The notes under the pieces are model-generated. The model ran no database searches, was not told where the DNA came from, and was given only the letters and a program-made list of their open reading frames with translations. Of a stretch of 64,000 bases of DNA, positions 55,033-64,000 are shown in pieces (the first letter of the stretch is position 1; each line of letters begins with the position of its first letter). The DNA comes from Opitutales bacterium (GTDB lineage: Bacteria > Verrucomicrobiota > Verrucomicrobiia > Opitutales > Intestinicryptomonadaceae): positions 1-64,000 of the forward strand of contig SUVP01000007.1 in NCBI GenBank assembly GCA_015061945.1, in the 5' to 3' direction. A program made the translations under genes and the position numbers.

Positions 55033-57087
55033 TTATTTACCCATTCGTGTTTTGTACATTTTGTAACCGATTTCACGAATCTTTTTGATTGTTTCTTCGT
55101 ATGGTTGGTCTGCTACATCTGTAAAACCTACTTGGAAGTTTTCGCCATCAAAACGTCCTGTCGTGCATTGGTCGGAGAACTGGTGCCAGTGTGTCCCGAT
55201 TACATTTGGATGTTTCAATGCCGATTCAACATAATCATAGTAATGTTGTGCTCTATCCTTTTGATTTTTTGTCAAGATTAGCGACGCATGGAACAAACCT
55301 CTATCGAGCGAGCCAAAGTGGAATTCGCCAATCATAATCGGCTTATCCACACCTGTTGGGAGGCGAAGCTCATCGAGGACATCAGCATAAATATTATAGC
55401 TGATAATATCGCAATATTTTGAAGCTTGGCGAACAACAAGTTCGTTTGGATAATGTCCTGCAAAACGGCAACCCATATAGAGCATATGCGGTGCTCGAGC
55501 TTTTATACCCTTGCGGATATTTTCAAAATATTTTCCGATAAATTTATTTGAGAATGTTGCGAGAACTTTTTTATCAGCATTCTTGGGATCTTCTTGTTTT
55601 GCGAGCATATCGTCCCAATTCTTATACGATGTTTTCCACGACTTATTAAGCGTTGCGATATCGCCATATTGAGCTTTCAAATCTTTTAGCAACTCGATTT
55701 TTGCACAGAGATCTGCTGGCGACATCAACACGCGACGTGCGATTGTATCGGGCTTACCCCAACTATGTTCGTTATCGACAAAGTAGCCGATGCAGAATGG
55801 GTCGTCGAGCTGTTCTTTACGCTTATCGAGATTATCATTTATCGCTTTCATAAACGATGGATCCCATGGGTCTGCGATTGGCCACCACCAACCAAATGAG
55901 CCGGAGATTGCACGAGAGTGAATTTCAAATCGTTCTGCGTATGGTGTTTTCTTTTGCAAGAATATGAACGAGTCGGAACTGTTTGCGATTGTGTTCAAGC
56001 CCCAGCTTTTCAAACGTCTATGAGCAGAGTCTGCGAATTTTTCACGCCATAGTTTTCCGTATTTGCGATAGAGGTTTGATGCAGAGAAGTCGTATGTTTT
56101 TGTCCAACCACGCACTGGATAGTATGGTGCAAGAATTTCGTCTTTTGTTGTGTAGAAAAGAGCGAACGGACTATCTTTCGATGGCAAATCTTCAAAATAT
56201 TTTTCACGTTTATCAAGTGGTGTAATTGCACTCGATGGCGTTACACGAACGACACCATGCGACCAAAACAAATATCCTTCTGGATCGATAAGCCACCATT
56301 TACCGTTGTGCTTTTGTACACGGAAGTGTCCAGTTGCTTCAAATTTTGGACCACCTTTCCAACCGCCATATTTACTCCATTGTTCAGGCGATTGTGGGTT
56401 TGCCAACAAATCTTTTTCTTCTTTTGCAACCATTGCTTTGATATCTTCGTCAGACTTAATTTTGCCTTTCCAATCCTTAAATTTGAATTGTCCGTATTTG
56501 TCGACGAATGGGAAGAATTGTTCTTTAGTATAAGAAAAATATTCTGGATATTTTTTCTTTGATGTATCGAGTGCAACAACACGTTTGATTGCAACTTTGC
56601 TATTTGCAATGTTTCTACGTTCGATAAGAATTGTTTTTATTTTTGTGTAATCTTTTGCGATTTTAGAACGGTCGCCACGCAACATTGGGTTGGTACGCAT
56701 AACTGGCATATCGTCGATAATTTCAGGATGTGCTGGCAATGGAGGATATTCTATTATAATTTCGCCCTTTTCGCCTTTTGCTAATCTATACCCTGCTATT
56801 GATGAGTTAGAGTCGCGTTCGATTGCGTCATCCCCTTCGCTTATACGCAACTTCAAGACAGTTGCACGTCCGCCGATTTCTTCGACATCAATCAAGAAAT
56901 CGAGATTTTTTGAAAGGTCCCAATTCCCTTTAATCACAAATGGAGTTTTATCTGTGATGATGAACGGTTTTTTATCGGGTGTATTTTCTGCATCGAAAAT
57001 AACAATATTATTTTTTTTGCACGCCGACATCGAGAGCATCATGCAAACGATACCCGATACAACAATTAATTTTTTTAGTAGTCTCAT
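55033..57087 (-). CDS. lipoprotein glycoside hydrolase, GH50 agarase-like
   Basis: A 684-residue lipoprotein (lipobox SMSAC, Cys near residue 23). A short beta-rich N-terminal domain is followed by a GH-A barrel. FVDNEHSWGKPDT holds the likely acid/base Glu, and IMIGEFHFGSLDRGLFH the likely nucleophile. THWHQFSDQCTTGRFDGENFQVGFTDV near the end is the strongest GH50-like signature. GH50 contains beta-agarases, but relatives in PVC bacteria far outnumber agar degraders, so agar is not implied. It likely acts on a beta-galactan outside the cell. It is convergent with the GH127 gene. Confidence 0.75.
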   Translation of the reverse strand: MRLLKKLIVVSGIVCMMLSMSACKKNNIVIFDAENTPDKKPFIITDKTPFVIKGNWDLSKNLDFLIDVEEIGGRATVLKLRISEGDDAIERDSNSSIAGYRLAKGEKGEIIIEYPPLPAHPEIIDDMPVMRTNPMLRGDRSKIAKDYTKIKTILIERRNIANSKVAIKRVVALDTSKKKYPEYFSYTKEQFFPFVDKYGQFKFKDWKGKIKSDEDIKAMVAKEEKDLLANPQSPEQWSKYGGWKGGPKFEATGHFRVQKHNGKWWLIDPEGYLFWSHGVVRVTPSSAITPLDKREKYFEDLPSKDSPFALFYTTKDEILAPYYPVRGWTKTYDFSASNLYRKYGKLWREKFADSAHRRLKSWGLNTIANSSDSFIFLQKKTPYAERFEIHSRAISGSFGWWWPIADPWDPSFMKAINDNLDKRKEQLDDPFCIGYFVDNEHSWGKPDTIARRVLMSPADLCAKIELLKDLKAQYGDIATLNKSWKTSYKNWDDMLAKQEDPKNADKKVLATFSNKFIGKYFENIRKGIKARAPHMLYMGCRFAGHYPNELVVRQASKYCDIISYNIYADVLDELRLPTGVDKPIMIGEFHFGSLDRGLFHASLILTKNQKDRAQHYYDYVESALKHPNVIGTHWHQFSDQCTTGRFDGENFQVGFTDVADQPYEETIKKIREIGYKMYKTRMGK

Positions 57088-57162
57088 AATCGCAATATTT
57101 TTACAGAGTTAAAAATTTTTGTCTAACATAAAAAATAGGTATGAAAAGAAAAAACGGGTATA

Positions 57163-57196
57163 AAAAAAGCTTCGAGCAAATCGCCCGAAGCTTATT
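57163..57196 (-). terminator. terminator of the pseudopilin gene
   Basis: AAGCTTCG and CGAAGCTT pair around a short interrupted loop; on the minus strand a run of T follows. Confidence 0.8.
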
Positions 57197-57211
57197 TTTT
57201 AGAAATTCAAA

Positions 57212-57556
57212 TTAGTATTCTTTTTCGATTTTATCGCCAAACGGATTATCTACTACGATTTTTCCACCAGCGTTTTCAATCCTGATTGCATCGTACGATT
57301 CTCCACCAACCGACTTACATTCTTTAATATATTTTGATTCCACAAGTGTTTTGTAATCGACCGACTTTGTATCTTTTTCGATATTATAACGTTTACCTGC
57401 ACTGATAATATCTTTCACATTCATTTCGATTGCGTTTTCGCGAGCAATCTTGCGTATTTTAACCATCGTCGGAACACAAACTGCACCGACTAATCCGACA
57501 ATTATGACGATTAAAATTAATTCAATAAGAGAAAATGCTTTCCTAAAATTTTTCAT
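57212..57556 (-). CDS. type IV pilin/type II secretion pseudopilin-like protein
   Basis: A 114-residue protein with a prepilin N-terminus, KAFSLIELILIVIIVGLVGAV: a short basic leader, the cleavage site before Phe, Glu at position +5 and a 20-residue hydrophobic helix. Position -1 is Ala instead of the usual Gly, which some prepilin peptidases tolerate. The rest is a small globular domain. No pil or gsp gene is nearby, as is common for scattered pseudopilins in Planctomycetes, Verrucomicrobia and Lentisphaerae. It has its own terminator and its role is unknown. Confidence 0.8.
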   Translation of the reverse strand: MKNFRKAFSLIELILIVIIVGLVGAVCVPTMVKIRKIARENAIEMNVKDIISAGKRYNIEKDTKSVDYKTLVESKYIKECKSVGGESYDAIRIENAGGKIVVDNPFGDKIEKEY

Positions 57557-57675
57557 ATCTATATTCTCTTTATTTAAATTGAAAAATCAAGCAATTTACA
57601 GTTCTACAAAAAAAATTGAATTAAATAGTTTTTTTTGTTTGAAGGTATCCGATAAAAAAAACAAAGTCAGAAAAT

Positions 57676-58092
57676 ATGAAAGAAAGAACATTTGTAATAT
57701 TGAAACCAGACTGCATTGAAAAACATCTCGTTGCAGATGTTATCGCACGTTTGACAAAACCAGGTTTTGAAATTGTAGCGTTGAAAATGACGCAACTTAA
57801 CGAGTCGATTTTGCAAGAGCATTACGCACATATCGTCGGCAAGCCATACTATCCACCGCTTGTAGAGTTTATGCAACGCAAACCAATAATTATGTTGGTA
57901 CTCGAAGGTGTTGATGTTGTCGCAAAAGTACGCAAACTTTTAGGACCTACAAATTCTCAAGAAGCTCCAGCTGGAACTATTCGTGGCGACTTTGGCGAAA
58001 ACACACGCGAAAATATTTGCCACGCATCAGACTCGGTTGAAAACGCACAAATAGAAATTGCACGATTCTTTAAGAGCGAAGAAGTATTCTAA
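57676..58092 (+). CDS. ndk: nucleoside diphosphate kinase
   Basis: A 138-residue enzyme that transfers the gamma phosphate between nucleoside triphosphates and diphosphates through a phosphohistidine. ERTFVILKPDCIEKHL, GPTNSQEAPAGTIRGDFG and the active-site His in ENICHASDS are diagnostic. The last reads CHASDS where most have VHGSDS. The TAA stop overlaps the next ATG (TAATG), so rsmG translation is probably coupled. Confidence 0.96.
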   Translation: MKERTFVILKPDCIEKHLVADVIARLTKPGFEIVALKMTQLNESILQEHYAHIVGKPYYPPLVEFMQRKPIIMLVLEGVDVVAKVRKLLGPTNSQEAPAGTIRGDFGENTRENICHASDSVENAQIEIARFFKSEEVF

Positions 58093-58730
58093 TGAATCCT
58101 TTTGAAAAGCTTTCAGATTTGTCGCCCGACACGCTCGCAAAACTCAGTCGCTTTGGCGAACTTTTGCGAGAAGTAAACCAGAAAGTAAATTTGCTTTCGA
58201 GAAAAGATATGGACGATGTCGAATATCGACATATCGCTTTCTGTGCGTCGATATCGCAATTTTTCAAACCTGCCGACGATGCGAGGATTGCCGATGTCGG
58301 CACTGGTGGCGGTCTACCGGGGATTGTGCTTGCAATTCTTTACCCCAATACAACAGTTGAAATGTTCGATGGCGTCGGAAAAAAAATCGCTATGATTAAC
58401 GAGATGCTTGTCGATTTAAAACTGCCAAACGCATACGCACACAATGCGAGAATTGAAGAATACAAAGATAGTTTTGATTACATTACTGGTCGCTCCGTTT
58501 GTGCATTGCCGATGTTCTTTGGGTTTGTCCGCAAGCGTTTAAACAAGGGCAAAAAGGGTAATTTGAAAAACGGTGTAATATATTTCAAAGGTGGCGAGCT
58601 TGAACCAGAACTTGTGAAGAAAAAGATTCTGCCGTCTGCCGAATTTGATATCGAAAAATTTTTTGGCGATTCACGTTTTGAGGGCAAGCGAATATCGCAC
58701 TTCCCGACTGAACTCGTTATAAAAGCTTAA
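58092..58730 (+). CDS. rsmG: 16S rRNA (guanine527-N7)-methyltransferase
   Basis: A 212-residue SAM enzyme that methylates G527 in the 530 loop of 16S rRNA. The opening LARFGELLREVNQKVNLLSRKDM is typical for RsmG, and ADVGTGGGLPGIVLAI is the SAM motif. DYITGRSVCALPMFF corresponds to the family's RA-containing motif. It overlaps ndk by one base (TAATG). The common gid/rsmG neighbours of parA-parB are not present here. Confidence 0.9.
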   Translation: MNPFEKLSDLSPDTLAKLSRFGELLREVNQKVNLLSRKDMDDVEYRHIAFCASISQFFKPADDARIADVGTGGGLPGIVLAILYPNTTVEMFDGVGKKIAMINEMLVDLKLPNAYAHNARIEEYKDSFDYITGRSVCALPMFFGFVRKRLNKGKKGNLKNGVIYFKGGELEPELVKKKILPSAEFDIEKFFGDSRFEGKRISHFPTELVIKA

Positions 58731-58743
58731 TAATTTTTTCGAC

Positions 58744-58782
58744 AAAAAAATCCCACGCTCATTTTGAACGTGGGATTTTCTT
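58744..58782. terminator. bidirectional terminator between rsmG and folD
   Basis: AAATCCCACG and CGTGGGATTT form a 10-bp stem between two convergent genes, with A and T runs at its sides. Confidence 0.85.
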
Positions 58783-58793
58783 TTTGCAAAAAC

Positions 58794-59669
58794 TTACTTT
58801 GCCATATGGCGTTTGTATGCCGACACTGTGTTTTTCATAAGCATCGCAACAGTCATCGGACCTACACCACCAGGGACTGGTGTTATCTTTGAACACTTTG
58901 GTGCAACGTTCGCAAAATCGACATCGCCAACTAATCGGTATCCCGATTTTGTTTCGCTCGACGGTACACGATTTATACCTACGTCAATCACGCAAGCACC
59001 GTCTTTTACCATATCAGCACTAACTGTATTTGGTCTGCCAACTGCTACGATAAGAATATCGGCTTGCGAGCAAATTTCTTTCATATTTTCGCTACGGGAG
59101 TGGCAAACAGTTACAGTTGCGTCCATACCTTTTTGCATCAAAAGCAATGCCATTGGTTTGCCAACGATAAGACTGCGTCCAATTACAACAGCTTTCTTAC
59201 CTTTTGTTTCTACATTTGAACGCTTCAAAAGCTCGATAATCCCAGCTGGCGTACATGCAACAAATGCACGCGAATCTTCTTGACAAAGAAAGCCGAGGTT
59301 TGCATTGCTGAAGCCGTCAACATCCTTATCTGCACGCACACGGTTGAATGTATCTCGTTCATTGAGTTGCTTTGGCAATGGTGCTTGGATAAGAACTGCG
59401 TCGACAGAATCGTCAGCATTGAGAGAATCTATAAGTGCGTTTAGCTCATCCTGAGGTGTCGATTCTGGAAGGATATGCAAACGACTTGTGATACCGATTT
59501 CGCCAGCAACTTTTTCCTTTTTCTTCACATATGAAACTGATGCTGGGTCTTCACCAACACGAATAAATGCCACACATGGAGGACGATCGTATTTCAACGA
59601 TGCGAGCTCTGCTGTCAATTCTTGATGAATACTTTTTGCAACTGCGTTGCCGTCTATAATTTCGCTCAT
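58794..59669 (-). CDS. folD: methylenetetrahydrofolate dehydrogenase/cyclohydrolase
   Basis: A 291-residue bifunctional folate enzyme interconverting methylene-, methenyl- and formyl-tetrahydrofolate. [14 protein letters not shown] contains the catalytic Lys of the YVxxK motif; [29 protein letters not shown] and [19 protein letters not shown] are the family's other signatures. Length matches E. coli FolD (288). It stops before a shared terminator with rsmG and starts 7 nt after the stop of the small lipoprotein gene. Confidence 0.96.
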   Translation of the reverse strand: MSEIIDGNAVAKSIHQELTAELASLKYDRPPCVAFIRVGEDPASVSYVKKKEKVAGEIGITSRLHILPESTPQDELNALIDSLNADDSVDAVLIQAPLPKQLNERDTFNRVRADKDVDGFSNANLGFLCQEDSRAFVACTPAGIIELLKRSNVETKGKKAVVIGRSLIVGKPMALLLMQKGMDATVTVCHSRSENMKEICSQADILIVAVGRPNTVSADMVKDGACVIDVGINRVPSSETKSGYRLVGDVDFANVAPKCSKITPVPGGVGPMTVAMLMKNTVSAYKRHMAK

Positions 59670-59676
59670 AAAAAAA

Positions 59677-60009
59677 CTATTTTTTTAATTTTATTGATTC
59701 AGCGCGGAAAACGTTATCACCATTTTCTTTCACAAGCGAACCACGAATATCAACGACATTATCGATGAGTGCGTTTGTCGACGAAAGAACAATTCTTGTT
59801 GTATCGACATATGCGATAAACTTGCCGTCTAAATCGTTGATAGCATATCTGTATCGGGCATTAAAATGGATTGGCGAGTATGTTGCACCAGTGTACTTAA
59901 ACACGCCTGTTATCTCGCGTGGGCTTGGATCGAGAGTATCAGTTGAATTACAACCGAACAAAGTGAGGATTGGCAACAATGCAATAAGAATCAATTTTTT
60001 AATTTTCAT
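59677..60009 (-). CDS. small putative lipoprotein of unknown function
   Basis: A 110-residue protein with a lipoprotein signal: lipobox TLFGC, Cys near residue 20, then a Ser/Thr/Asp-rich linker. The mature part is short and beta-rich ([34 protein letters not shown]), perhaps an OB-like fold. I recognise no family. The ATG at 60009 is preceded closely by GGAAGG; a GTG at 60018 is also possible. It precedes folD by 7 nt, so co-transcription is likely, but a functional link is not apparent. Confidence 0.6.
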   Translation of the reverse strand: MKIKKLILIALLPILTLFGCNSTDTLDPSPREITGVFKYTGATYSPIHFNARYRYAINDLDGKFIAYVDTTRIVLSSTNALIDNVVDIRGSLVKENGDNVFRAESIKLKK

Positions 60010-60080
60010 ACCTTCCACAATATTTTTTTTAATTTAATTTGCAATAAAATCTTGAAGGCAAATTAACATAATTTATTCTA

Positions 60081-62285
60081 ATGTTTATGAAGAAAAATAT
60101 ATTTACCATTTTATCGATATTATCAGCATTCACCCTCTTCGCTGGCGGGTACAAAACAACTGGAGTCGTCGATGTTTCTACGAACGACACTTCTATGATT
60201 TTTTCGTACACGAAAAATAAAACCCCACACTTTGAGTATTACGGAAAAAAGATTTCAAACCCGAAAGATTTTATCGGATTGCGAACACTCACACCATCAG
60301 AAATGGGCGAGGAAAATCCGCTTTATTCGGCTCGTGGCGGTAAAAATTATATCGAACCTGCCTTGTCTGTCATCCACTTCGATGGCGATTTAAACACAGA
60401 ATTGCGATTTGTCGATGTGAAGAAATCGACTTCCGACAATGGCAATATCGAGACAACCACAATCTCGCTTAAAGACACAAAGTATAACTTTTTGGTCGAT
60501 TTAATTTACACTGCACACAAAAAAGAAAATGTTATCACTCAACGTGCAGAAATTACAAATAACGAAGATGGCGATATTACATTGCAAAACTTTGCGTCGT
60601 CATATGTATCGTTGCGTGCAAAGAAATATTTTCTAACGCACATCAACGGACAATGGGCGTACGAAGCCAATGTGTCGGAAGACGAGCTTACCCGTGGTAC
60701 AAAATCTATCGTATCTCGCAAGCTTGTGCGTACTACACTTTCGGAAAATCCTGCGTTTATGCTCGCATTAAATACGCCACGCAACGAAAGATTAGGCGAA
60801 GTCATCGCTGGTGCTCTCGTTTGGAACGGAAACTATAAAATCGATTTCGATTATGACGATTTCATGCAACTGAATATCATAAGTGGAATCGCTCCTACAA
60901 ATTATAAGCTCAAAAAAGGTGAAAAATTTATCACTCCAGAAATGGTTTTGACATACTCTGCCAACGGGTCTGGACAAGCTTCGAGAAACCTTCACGACTG
61001 GGCAAGAAACTACGGAATTTACAAGGGCAATCAACAACGCCCGATTATCCTCAACTGCTGGGAAGGCACTGGCTTCGATGTGAACGAGTCTATTATGTAT
61101 GAAATTATCGACGACGCCGCCGAACTCGGTGCAGAAATTTATGTTATGGACGACGGCTGGTTTGGTTCAGAAAAATTCCCACGCGACAACGCAAAAGCTG
61201 GCTTGGGCGATTGGCAAATCAACAAGAGAAAATTTCCGAATGGTATTGCTCCTATCGCCGATTACACGGTCAAAAAGGGTATGCGATTCGGTATCTGGAT
61301 TGAACCAGAAATGGCAAACCCCAATAGCGAAATCGCTCAAAAACATCCCGACTGGATTGTCGGTGCAAAAGGCAGAGAAAAGCCAACAATCAGATACCAA
61401 TGGCTTCTCGACCTCTCAAATCCAGAAGTTCAAGATTTCGTATTCGGCGTGTTCGACTCAGTCTTGAAGATGTCTAAAAATATCACTTACATTAAGTGGG
61501 ACGCCAACCGACACCTCGAACAAATCGGCTCAAACTTTATGCCAGCCGACGAACAAGAACGCTTCTATATAAAATACGTCGAAGGTTTGAACAATGTCTA
61601 TAAACGCATTCGTGCAAAATATCCAGACATTCTCGTTCAAGCGTGTGCCAGTGGCGGTGGACGTATCGACTACGCATCACTCAAATACTGCGAAGAAGTT
61701 TGGGGTAGCGACAACACAAACCCATTCTGCCGTCTCTTTATTCAATACGGAGAATCGCTTTTCTACCCTATGAAAGCGATTGGCGCACACGTCCCAAAAT
61801 CAGGAAGTAGAGGAATTGAAACATCAATGAAGTTCCGTACTGACGTCGCAATGATGGGTCGCTTTGGTATCGAGATGCGACCAAAAAATCTACCTCCTGA
61901 CGAATACAAAGAATTGAAACGTGCTGTCGGTATTTACAAAAGAATTCGCAATATCGTACAAGACGGCGATATGTATCGCCTTATCTCGCCTTTTGAAGAT
62001 AAGAATTTTGCGGCAAATATGTTCGTATCTAAAGACAAGAGCAAAGCTGTTGCGTTCATCTTCCAACACACATTCGCATCGGTTTACTACCGACCTTTTA
62101 TAAAGCTTGAAGGGCTTGACCCAAACAAGAAGTACAAAGTTGTTGAATCAAACATCTCGGGTAAATCGAATGCACCAATACACAACAGAATTGTGTCGGG
62201 AGAATATTTGATGAACCAAGGTATCAATAATCGCTTCAACAAATCTTTTATGAGCGTAATGTACGAAATTACCGAAGTAAAATAG
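60081..62285 (+). CDS. secreted alpha-galactosidase, GH36
   Basis: A 734-residue enzyme with a signal peptide (ILSAFTLFA before GGYKT). An N-terminal beta-supersandwich (about 30-310) precedes the barrel. The nucleophile Asp is in YIKWDANR and the acid/base Asp in VWGSDNTNPF; WEGTGFDVNE, MDDGWFG and GIWIEPEMANP are typical GH36 motifs. It hydrolyses alpha-1,6-galactosyl residues, as in raffinose or galactomannan. Most bacterial GH36 enzymes are cytoplasmic, so the signal peptide implies digestion in the periplasm or outside. Start at ATG 60081; a second ATG at 60087 is equally plausible. Confidence 0.9.
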   Translation: MFMKKNIFTILSILSAFTLFAGGYKTTGVVDVSTNDTSMIFSYTKNKTPHFEYYGKKISNPKDFIGLRTLTPSEMGEENPLYSARGGKNYIEPALSVIHFDGDLNTELRFVDVKKSTSDNGNIETTTISLKDTKYNFLVDLIYTAHKKENVITQRAEITNNEDGDITLQNFASSYVSLRAKKYFLTHINGQWAYEANVSEDELTRGTKSIVSRKLVRTTLSENPAFMLALNTPRNERLGEVIAGALVWNGNYKIDFDYDDFMQLNIISGIAPTNYKLKKGEKFITPEMVLTYSANGSGQASRNLHDWARNYGIYKGNQQRPIILNCWEGTGFDVNESIMYEIIDDAAELGAEIYVMDDGWFGSEKFPRDNAKAGLGDWQINKRKFPNGIAPIADYTVKKGMRFGIWIEPEMANPNSEIAQKHPDWIVGAKGREKPTIRYQWLLDLSNPEVQDFVFGVFDSVLKMSKNITYIKWDANRHLEQIGSNFMPADEQERFYIKYVEGLNNVYKRIRAKYPDILVQACASGGGRIDYASLKYCEEVWGSDNTNPFCRLFIQYGESLFYPMKAIGAHVPKSGSRGIETSMKFRTDVAMMGRFGIEMRPKNLPPDEYKELKRAVGIYKRIRNIVQDGDMYRLISPFEDKNFAANMFVSKDKSKAVAFIFQHTFASVYYRPFIKLEGLDPNKKYKVVESNISGKSNAPIHNRIVSGEYLMNQGINNRFNKSFMSVMYEITEVK

Positions 62286-62317
62286 TAAAATTTTTCTGAC
62301 AATTCGCACAAACATCG

Positions 62318-62358
62318 CAAAAAAAAATGGAAGTCTTTTTCAAGACTTCCATTTTTTT
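62318..62358. terminator. bidirectional terminator between the GH36 gene and fabH
   Basis: AAATGGAAGTCTT and AAGACTTCCATTT form a perfect 13-bp stem with loop TTTC, flanked by A and T runs. Confidence 0.9.
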
Positions 62359-63364
62359 ATTTTCCCCATTTTACCAAAGTTGCACCCCACGTCATCCCTG
62401 CTCCAAAGGCGACAAACAAAACATAATCGCCCGCAGAGATTTTGCCCGCTCGCACAGCTTCATCAAGTGCAATAGGAATCGATGCCGAAGATGTATTTGC
62501 GTATCTTTCAACATTCACATAAACTTTTTCAGCTGGAATTTTTATACGCTTTGCAACGCTTTCTATAATGCGTGCGTTAGCTTGGTGCGGAATCAAAAGT
62601 GCGATTTTTTCGGCTGGCACACCTGTACGCTCCAAAACTTCAAGAGCCTTTTCTTGCATCGTTTTTACTGCGTGTTTGAAAACCGACTTGCCGTCCATTT
62701 GTACGCTATGAAGTTTTTTTGCGACTGTTTCAGCCGAAGCTGGCATCATCGAGCCCCCTGCTGGCATACGGAGCATCGCAGTGTCTGAACCATCTGCACC
62801 CAGCACAGTATCGATAATCCCAACGCCCTCTTGGTCTGACGCACTCAGTACGACCGCACCGGCACCATCACCAAAAAGCACGCAAGTTGCACGATCTTCC
62901 CAATTCAAAATTGAACTTAATTTTTCGGAACTTACAACGAGTGCATTTTTATAAAATCCACTTTGCATCATGCGTGTTGCGACCTCAACACCATAGACAA
63001 AACCAGAACACGCCGCCTCTAAATCGAAGCAAGGAATGTTATTACGAATACCAAGTTTTGCTTGCAAAATACACGCTGTCGACGGGAACATCATATCGGG
63101 ATTGACAGTTGTTACAATCACCAAATCGATTTCAGATGCGTCCATTCCAGCCGATGCGAGAGCCTCACGAGAGGCATTCAACGCCATATCTGAAGTTGTC
63201 TCATTCTCGCCAGCGATATGTCTTTGGCGGATACCCGAGCGTTCATAAATCCACTCATCCGAAGTGTCGACAAACTTCATAAGGTCGAGATTAGTCAAGA
63301 CCTTTTCAGGAACATACCTACCTGTTCCACTTATAATAATAGATTTTGGTTTTTTTATTTCCAT
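62357..63364 (-). CDS. fabH: beta-ketoacyl-ACP synthase III
   Basis: A 335-residue condensing enzyme that starts fatty acid synthesis by joining acetyl-CoA to malonyl-ACP. The catalytic Cys is in DLEAACSGFVYG, His in LLIPHQANARI and Asn in ERYANTSSAS. SIIISGTGRYVPEKVLTN and SGIRQRHIA at the N-terminus are typical. I start at the ATG at 63364 (MEIKK); the ORF's extra 15 residues precede the usual start. It follows plsX, the common order in bacteria. Confidence 0.95.
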   Translation of the reverse strand: MEIKKPKSIIISGTGRYVPEKVLTNLDLMKFVDTSDEWIYERSGIRQRHIAGENETTSDMALNASREALASAGMDASEIDLVIVTTVNPDMMFPSTACILQAKLGIRNNIPCFDLEAACSGFVYGVEVATRMMQSGFYKNALVVSSEKLSSILNWEDRATCVLFGDGAGAVVLSASDQEGVGIIDTVLGADGSDTAMLRMPAGGSMMPASAETVAKKLHSVQMDGKSVFKHAVKTMQEKALEVLERTGVPAEKIALLIPHQANARIIESVAKRIKIPAEKVYVNVERYANTSSASIPIALDEAVRAGKISAGDYVLFVAFGAGMTWGATLVKWGK

Positions 63365-63443
63365 AATTTCAGATAAAACATTTCTTCTGATTAACATTTT
63401 GTACCGCAAAAAAGCATCGGTACATTAAATTAAAGAACAATTT

Positions 63444-64000
63444 TTATGCGTCGCCCTTTTCGGCAAGTTTGCGTTCACGTTCGAGAGCAATAGCCTTATT
63501 TTGTGCGACAATTTCACGAAGCTTAAATACGTCGTTTTTAATTTGCTCTTGCATCTTATTTCTCAAACAACGAAGCGTGATTTCAATCGCCCCAGCAATT
63601 TGTTTTCGATTGCTCGATCCATGTGCCTTTACGACCAAACCATTTAAGCCCAAAAGTGGTGCACCCGAAAATTTTTCGATAGGCATACGCTTTTTCATAT
63701 TTCTAAATGCTCCACTTGCGATAAGCATACCAATCTTATAAATCCACGAACGCATAATCTCTTCCTTGAGAATATCCTTAAACATTCTCGCACAACTTTC
63801 GAGAGATTTTAGCACGACATTTCCAGTGAAACCATCGCACACAACAACATCACACTCGCCATCAAAAAGATTGAAACCTTCGATGAGTCCGCCGTAATTT
63901 ATCACGCCTTCTTGAGCTTTAAAAAGACGATGTGCAGTTTGAACAAGCATATTGCCCTTGCTATCTTCGGTACCATTGCTCAAAAGACCAACACGAGGAT
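63444..64000 (-). CDS. plsX: phosphate acyltransferase PlsX, C-terminal part
   Basis: The frame runs off the end of the window; the visible 185 residues are the C-terminal half of PlsX, which makes acyl-phosphate from acyl-ACP for phospholipid synthesis. PRVGLLSNGTEDSKGN is a family hallmark, continuing upstream of the TTG that the ORF track used as a start. NLFDGECDVVVCDGFTGNVVLKS is a second. The last 40 residues are a charged helical tail (REIVAQNKAIALERERKLAEKGDA). fabH follows after 79 nt. Confidence 0.93.
   Translation of the reverse strand, partial: PRVGLLSNGTEDSKGNMLVQTAHRLFKAQEGVINYGGLIEGFNLFDGECDVVVCDGFTGNVVLKSLESCARMFKDILKEEIMRSWIYKIGMLIASGAFRNMKKRMPIEKFSGAPLLGLNGLVVKAHGSSNRKQIAGAIEITLRCLRNKMQEQIKNDVFKLREIVAQNKAIALERERKLAEKGDA

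Noticed and set aside
57212-57556. A full type II secretion or pilus operon
   Set aside because: Only the pseudopilin is present; no ATPase, platform or secretin gene lies nearby.

Overview
The window reads as a chromosomal segment from a Gram-negative, low-GC bacterium, most likely a member of the PVC group close to Verrucomicrobiota/Opitutae or Lentisphaerae. That placement is an inference from content, not from a marker-gene tree. The outer membrane is shown by BamD-like and LptE-like lipoproteins, a porin ending in Phe and a Wza-type export protein. Many secreted glycoside hydrolases, a lone pseudopilin and a fused UbiE-RluA protein fit the same picture. Most start codons have an A/T-rich leader without a Shine-Dalgarno sequence; rpsU is the clear exception. 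No rRNA, CRISPR array, transposase or prophage is visible.

Layout. 1-4.4 kb: two tandem secreted GH-A hydrolases (-). 4.5-7.6 kb: an isolated BY-kinase/Wza pair (-). 7.8-11.2 kb: transketolase and a porin (+). 11.2-18.3 kb: a housekeeping run on the minus strand (tRNA-Lys, rpsU, dapA, dapB, ruvA, mrp, a clpX-like gene, ubiE-rluA fusion). 18.4-29.8 kb: a long + strand run (two esterases, MBL hydrolase, ribD, methyltransferase, M16 protease, pyrH, frr, proB, sufT, a PstS-like protein, tRNA-Gly). 29.9-31.4 kb: an apparent small RNA or attenuator, then a secreted beta-helix protein. 31.6-35.3 kb: bamD-lptE-rpe and two membrane proteins (-). 35.4-43.1 kb: thrS, two tandem secreted metallophosphoesterases and a YbdG-type MscS channel (+). 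43.1-43.7 kb: an intergenic block packed with inverted repeats. 43.7-46.9 kb: glgP (-), tRNA-Arg and a glutaredoxin. 46.9-57.1 kb: a carbohydrate-active group (FAD oxidoreductase, exported DapA-like aldolase, GH42-like, GH127, GH50-like) without a visible transporter. 57.2-64 kb: pseudopilin, ndk-rsmG, folD, a small lipoprotein, GH36 alpha-galactosidase, fabH and the 3' part of plsX.

The most unusual signal is non-coding. Four copies of one structured element start 0-5 nt after the stop codons of mscS, glgP and the GH127 gene (the last has two in tandem). Each copy has a GGGCACCG box, a bulged triloop hairpin, a conserved TGATTTCGG tail and an intrinsic terminator. The copies differ at four hairpin positions, and every change is compensated on the opposite arm. 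Between the mscS and glgP copies lie a perfect 75-nt three-way-junction palindrome and a GC-rich row of four hairpins. Other points are a Gly-Tyr-rich tract on the BY-kinase, the perfect Shine-Dalgarno of rpsU, the UbiE-RluA fusion, an exported DapA-family protein lacking the usual triad, and a G9 tract inside a secreted hydrolase gene.
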